Part shown: piece by piece, positions 61,701 through 64,000 of the stretch
How positions within the stretch are numbered: position 1 is the stretch's first letter
Layout of the letters: each line of letters starts with the position of its first letter
Assembly (NCBI RefSeq): GCF_042652985.1
Contig: NZ_JBHSHQ010000016.1
Location: 36,097-100,096, forward strand
Direction of reading: 5' to 3'
Source of the DNA: Ruoffia tabacinasalis
GTDB taxonomy: Bacteria > Bacillota > Bacilli > Lactobacillales > Aerococcaceae
Length of the DNA: 64,000 nt
Position numbers and translations under genes: made by a program
The notes under the pieces: model-generated
What the model was told of the DNA's origin: nothing
Databases searched by the model: none
What the model saw: the letters and a program-made list of their open reading frames with translations, nothing else

Positions 61701-62464
61701 CGGAAGTGGCTGGAGAGATTGAAGCGATCGAAGAGAAAGCTTCAGACCGTACTAAAGATATTACTGTTCGTGGTATTACAGATACACGTACATATAACGT
61801 GCCATTCCAATCAAGACTTAAAGTTACGGTTGGAGAAACTGTAGAACGTGGTCAAGCCTTAACAGAAGGTTCAATTGATCCGAAAGAATTACTACGTGTA
61901 ACTGATGTTATCACTGTTGAAAACTATCTATTACATGAAGTACAAAATGTTTACCGTGGACAAGGGGTAGAAATCGGAGATAAACACGTGGAAGTAATGG
62001 TTCGCCAAATGCTTCGTAAAGTACGTGTTATGGACCCAGCTTCTACAGATATCTTGCCAGGTGCATTATTAGATATCGCTGACTTCTCTAAAGCCAACGA
62101 AGCAGCAATCAAAGCAGGAGAAGTTCCTGCAACTGCACGTCCAGTTTTACTAGGAATTACAAAAGCAGCTCTAGAGACAAATTCATTTATCTCTGCTGCA
62201 TCATTCCAAGAAACGACACGTGTCTTAACTGACGCTGCTATTCGTGGAGATCGTGATGAATTGATCGGATTGAAAGAGAACGTTATTATCGGTAAACTAA
62301 TTCCTGCCGGAACTGGTATGAACCGTTACCGTTCACTTGAAACATCAACTTCAGAAGATATCGAACGAATTTTAGAAGAAGAAAGAATTGCGAAAGAAAA
62401 AGCCGAAGCTGAAAAAGCTGAAGCCGAAAAAGAAGAAAAAGACGCTAAGTCTTCATTTAAATAA
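58784..62464 (+). CDS. rpoC: RNA polymerase beta' subunit
   Basis: RpoC holds the catalytic Mg2+ and the DNA clamp. In 1226 residues: the zinc finger CACGKYKRIRYKGRVCERCG (60-80), the active site NADFDGDQMAVH (~446-457), the bridge helix/trigger-loop region with IAAQSIGEPGTQLTMRTFH, and the second zinc site CDTIHGVCKHCYGR. The start is TTG 58784 after AAGGAGGT. It follows rpoB by 96 bases and ends at a strong terminator. The last ~25 residues are a charged KAEAEKAEAEKE repeat. Confidence 0.98.
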   Translation: MIDVNTFESMQIGLASPEKIRSWSYGEVKKPETINYRTLKPEKDGLFCERIFGPSKDWECACGKYKRIRYKGRVCERCGVEVTRSKVRRERMGHIELAAPVTHVWYFKGIPSRMGLILDLSPRLLEEVIYFASYIVIESGDTPLEVKSLLTETEYREKRREFGNRFKAKMGAEAIGDLLAAVDIEAEVAELKETLKTATGQKRTRAIRRLDILDSFLESGNDPTWMIMDALPVIPPELRPMVQLEGGRFATSDLNDLYRRVINRNNRLKRLLDLGAPNIIVQNEKRMLQEAVDSLVDNGRRGRAVTGPGNRPLKSLSHMLKGKQGRFRQNLLGKRVDYSGRSVIVVGPSLKMYQCGLPKEMAIELFKPFVMKELVERDIAGNIKNAKKMIETQDDAIWPVIEDVIKEHPVLLNRAPTLHRLGIQAFEPVIVEGKAIRLHPLVCEAYNADFDGDQMAVHVPLSEEAQAEARLLMLAAQHILNPKDGKPVVTPSQDMVLGNYYLTLEEEGRIGEGMVFSSVSEVELAYQNGYVHLHSRIAIPAASLEGKPFTDWQKERLMVTTVGKVIINQIMPEEFPYLNEPTTENLIERTPDKYFIEHGVDVKEAIKEMDLVPPFKKKHLGNVIAEVFKRYQVTETSIMLDKMKDLGYKYSTRSGITVGVADVINLDTKEGIITDAHDRVEKITKQYRRGLITEDERYNNVIRTWERAKDQIQNELVEKLPRLNPINMMSDSGARGNISNFTQLAGMRGNMAAPSGKIIELPITSNFREGLNVQEMFISTHGARKGMTDTALKTADSGYLTRRLVDVAQDVIVREDDCGTDKGLVIRAIKDGNSVIESLEERLIGRYLQKTLRHPETNEVIISNNELITEDIAQQIIAAGIEEVTIRSVFTCDTIHGVCKHCYGRNLATGDEVEVGEAVGTIAAQSIGEPGTQLTMRTFHTGGVAGGGDITQGLPRIQEIFEARNPKGLAQITEVAGEIEAIEEKASDRTKDITVRGITDTRTYNVPFQSRLKVTVGETVERGQALTEGSIDPKELLRVTDVITVENYLLHEVQNVYRGQGVEIGDKHVEVMVRQMLRKVRVMDPASTDILPGALLDIADFSKANEAAIKAGEVPATARPVLLGITKAALETNSFISAASFQETTRVLTDAAIRGDRDELIGLKENVIIGKLIPAGTGMNRYRSLETSTSEDIERILEEERIAKEKAEAEKAEAEKEEKDAKSSFK

Positions 62465-62483
62465 TTAAATATCTTCATATGCA

Positions 62484-62527
62484 AACGCCCGCTCACTGAG
62501 TTAAATTAGTGAGCGGGCGTTTTTTTG
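62484..62527. terminator. Two-way terminator after rpoC
   Basis: CGCCCGCTCACT (62486-62497) pairs perfectly with AGTGAGCGGGCG (62508-62519), followed by T7; convergent with the prepilin peptidase gene. Confidence 0.92.
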
Positions 62528-62537
62528 TATTCATATT

Positions 62538-63236
62538 CTATATAGAGAGGATACAATACAAACCGAAAAATATAAATGGGAAAAAAGGTAAAGCGCCTGT
62601 GGACTTAAATCTAAATAAGTAACCAAATAAGAAATAAAATAGGGCGGTAGCGGAAGTAATGAACAAATACATAGGGAATAGAGAAACAGGGATACATAAT
62701 GAAAGAATCGTAAAGACTTTAATATCTGCCCCTCCAATAGAAGCAGGCCTTAGTGTGTTAAAAATCAAGAAAGAAACAAAGGTTACCGATGAAAGCAATA
62801 ATTGCATATCAAATTCAAGATCGCTGACGTAAACAATATACAAAACAAGACATAAAAGAATGAACTGAAGCAAATCAGGTACCATCATAGCGTGTATATC
62901 ACAGTAGATCATTAACAAGCTTACTAAGGTAAAGACCAAGATAAAGTAGAAGTGATACTCCTTAAACACAAAGCTAGTCCATACGAACAAAAGACCACTC
63001 ATGACTTCGACTATTATATAGAAGGAACTCGTTGGCTTCTGGCAGTAGCGACACCTAAATCGACTTAAGACTTGAGAAACGATTGGAATCAAATCAAAAG
63101 CTTTAAGTGTAGTAGAGCAATGATCACAAGTAGAGCGACGAGTTAAACAGATTTGCTGGTGTACCCAATCAAACGCAAAGCAATAAGCAAAGGATCCAAG
63201 ACAACTACCGATAACAAACTGAAAAATATACATCAT
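62538..63236 (-). CDS. comC: Prepilin leader peptidase (ComC/PilD, A24 family)
   Basis: This inner-membrane aspartic protease cuts and N-methylates type IV prepilin-like proteins such as ComGC. The 232-residue protein has the two zinc cysteine pairs CDHC and CRYC in its first cytoplasmic loop. The catalytic aspartates are in YCDIHAMMVPD and in the GxAD motif SIGGADIKVFT, and there are about seven or eight helices. I start at ATG 63236 behind TTAGGAGG. In Gram-positives it serves the competence pseudopilus. It stands alone before the rRNA promoters, transcribed leftward. Confidence 0.9.
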   Translation of the reverse strand: MMYIFQFVIGSCLGSFAYCFAFDWVHQQICLTRRSTCDHCSTTLKAFDLIPIVSQVLSRFRCRYCQKPTSSFYIIVEVMSGLLFVWTSFVFKEYHFYFILVFTLVSLLMIYCDIHAMMVPDLLQFILLCLVLYIVYVSDLEFDMQLLLSSVTFVSFLIFNTLRPASIGGADIKVFTILSLCIPVSLFPMYLFITSATALFYFLFGYLFRFKSTGALPFFPFIFFGLYCILSI

Positions 63237-63331
63237 ATAAAAACCTCCTAATGATATATACAAGAAAAAAGGCCAATTCCATTATTAAATTTATGTAAAG
63301 TAGAAAATAATAGATAAAAGTGAAAAAAAGG

Positions 63332-63679
63332 TTGACCTGTAGCTAAATTTCATGCTATATTAGTTCTTGCTGTTACGAGACAAAGTAACTAATATCTAAC
63401 AGCAAAGAATGTTTACATTAAATTTACAAATAATTTACAAAACTATTGACAGATTGTAAATGCAGTGTTAACATTATATAAGTCGTTACAGTAATGTTTG
63501 TAGCGGTTACAAAGAAAACCAAAAACGCATAAAAAATTCAAAAAACTTTAATTAGTTATTGACATTGTTATGGCGCACATGGTATTATTTAAAAGTTGTC
63601 TTAGCAGACAACGAGCACGAGAAACCAAATAAATACTTTTAAAAAGTTATTGACTTTGACTTCATAAACGTGCTATACT
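63332..63679 (+). promoter_or_regulatory. Tandem rRNA operon promoters
   Basis: At least four sigma-A-like promoters lie in series: TTGACC 63332-63337 / TATATT 63356-63361 (18-base spacer); TTGACA 63446-63451 with a weak -10 (TAACAT) 17 bases on; TTGACA 63559-63564 / TATTAT 63583-63588 (18); TTGACT 63650-63655 / TATACT 63674-63679 (18). Stacked promoters upstream of 16S rRNA are typical of rrn operons. The rest of 63264-63857 is A/T-rich leader with no gene. Confidence 0.75.
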
Positions 63680-63857
63680 AATAAAGTTGCATCACAACCG
63701 CAACGAAAGCTCATTGAAAACTGAACAAAGATAAACACACCAAATGTGTAAGGGGATCTGTTCTACGGAACAGACAACCAAACAATTTCGCTGGACGACC
63801 ACCAGTTTAAAAAAGGTCAACAAAGCTAGAATAGTAATGAGCAAAAGCTCAAACAAT

Positions 63858-64000
63858 CAATTATGAGAGTTTGATCCTGGCTCAGGACGAACGCTGGCGG
63901 CGTGCCTAATACATGCAAGTCGAACGCACCGACGGAGAACTTGTTCTCTTGACGTGAGTGGCGCACGGGTGAGTAACACGTGGGAAACCTACCCTTCAGC
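63858..64000 (+). rRNA. 16S ribosomal RNA, 5' end (runs off the window)
   Basis: AGAGTTTGATCCTGGCTCAG (the universal 27F site, from about 63866) is followed by GACGAACGCTGGCGGCGTGC, CTAATACATGCAAGTCGAAC and GGGTGAGTAACACGTGGG. The mature 5' end is placed by comparison with Bacillus and may be off by a few bases. Only ~143 bases are present; the variable V1 region is an Aerococcaceae-like fit by eye. Confidence 0.97.

Overview
This is a low-GC Gram-positive (Bacillota) chromosome segment centred on the replication origin. The block yidC-rnpA-rpmH / oriC / dnaA-dnaN-yaaA-recF-gyrB-gyrA, the rpsF-ssb-rpsR and gdpP-rplI-dnaC blocks, radA-yacL-gltX, cysS-mrnC-rlmB-yacP-sigH-rpmG-secE-nusG, rplKA, rplJL and rpoBC are all typical of Lactobacillales. 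The window ends in the first ~140 bases of a 16S rRNA gene. By eye that 5' end fits an Aerococcaceae-like lactic acid bacterium, but the fragment is too short for a firm name. Almost every gene points away from oriC.

Layout. 1-941: leftward yidC (partial), rnpA, rpmH. 942-4512: bipartite oriC around dnaA, then dnaN. 4513-10448: yaaA, recF, gyrB, gyrA. 10520-12810: leftward serC-serA serine pathway. 13046-18476: rpsF-ssb-rpsR, gdpP split by an in-frame stop, rplI, dnaC; one perfect and three degenerate parS-like ParB sites lie between genes here and just beyond. 18716-22194: a secreted Pro-Pro-endopeptidase-like metalloprotease converging on an LPXTG wall protein. 22355-26885: purA, an anchored C39-like peptidase, and glnR-glnA behind a GlnR operator. 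26997-29974: TPP riboswitch and a thiamin(-precursor) ABC transporter operon. 30018-32616: a frameshifted PPC/DUF296 gene, a nucleoside deaminase, a cytoplasmic alpha-amylase. 32913-37556: dut, radA, yacL, gltX.

37557-40847 breaks the usual gltX-cysE-cysS order. It holds two unrelated ~180-bp structured intergenic repeats, each present twice, and then a T-box controlling a MetE-like methyltransferase and a cyclase-family hydrolase. 41011-45974: cysS to nusG. 46013-47983: a TspO-like membrane protein and a BAAT-type hydrolase inserted between nusG and rplK. 48125-50684: rplK, rplA, rplJ, rplL with L1- and L10-type mRNA leaders. 50830-51889: a deletion scar joining the 5'-truncated remnants of an IclR regulator and a meta-cleavage-type hydrolase. 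51961-54704: esterase, HAD phosphatase, RsmC-like methyltransferase and a small basic protein. 55091-62464: rpoB, rpoC. 62538-63236: prepilin peptidase. 63332 onward: tandem rRNA promoters and 16S rRNA.

I see no prophage, insertion sequence or CRISPR array. The most unusual signals are the two structured repeat families (one with a covarying stem pair), the stop codon in gdpP, the parS cluster, the protease/wall-protein pair, and the head-to-head deletion scar.
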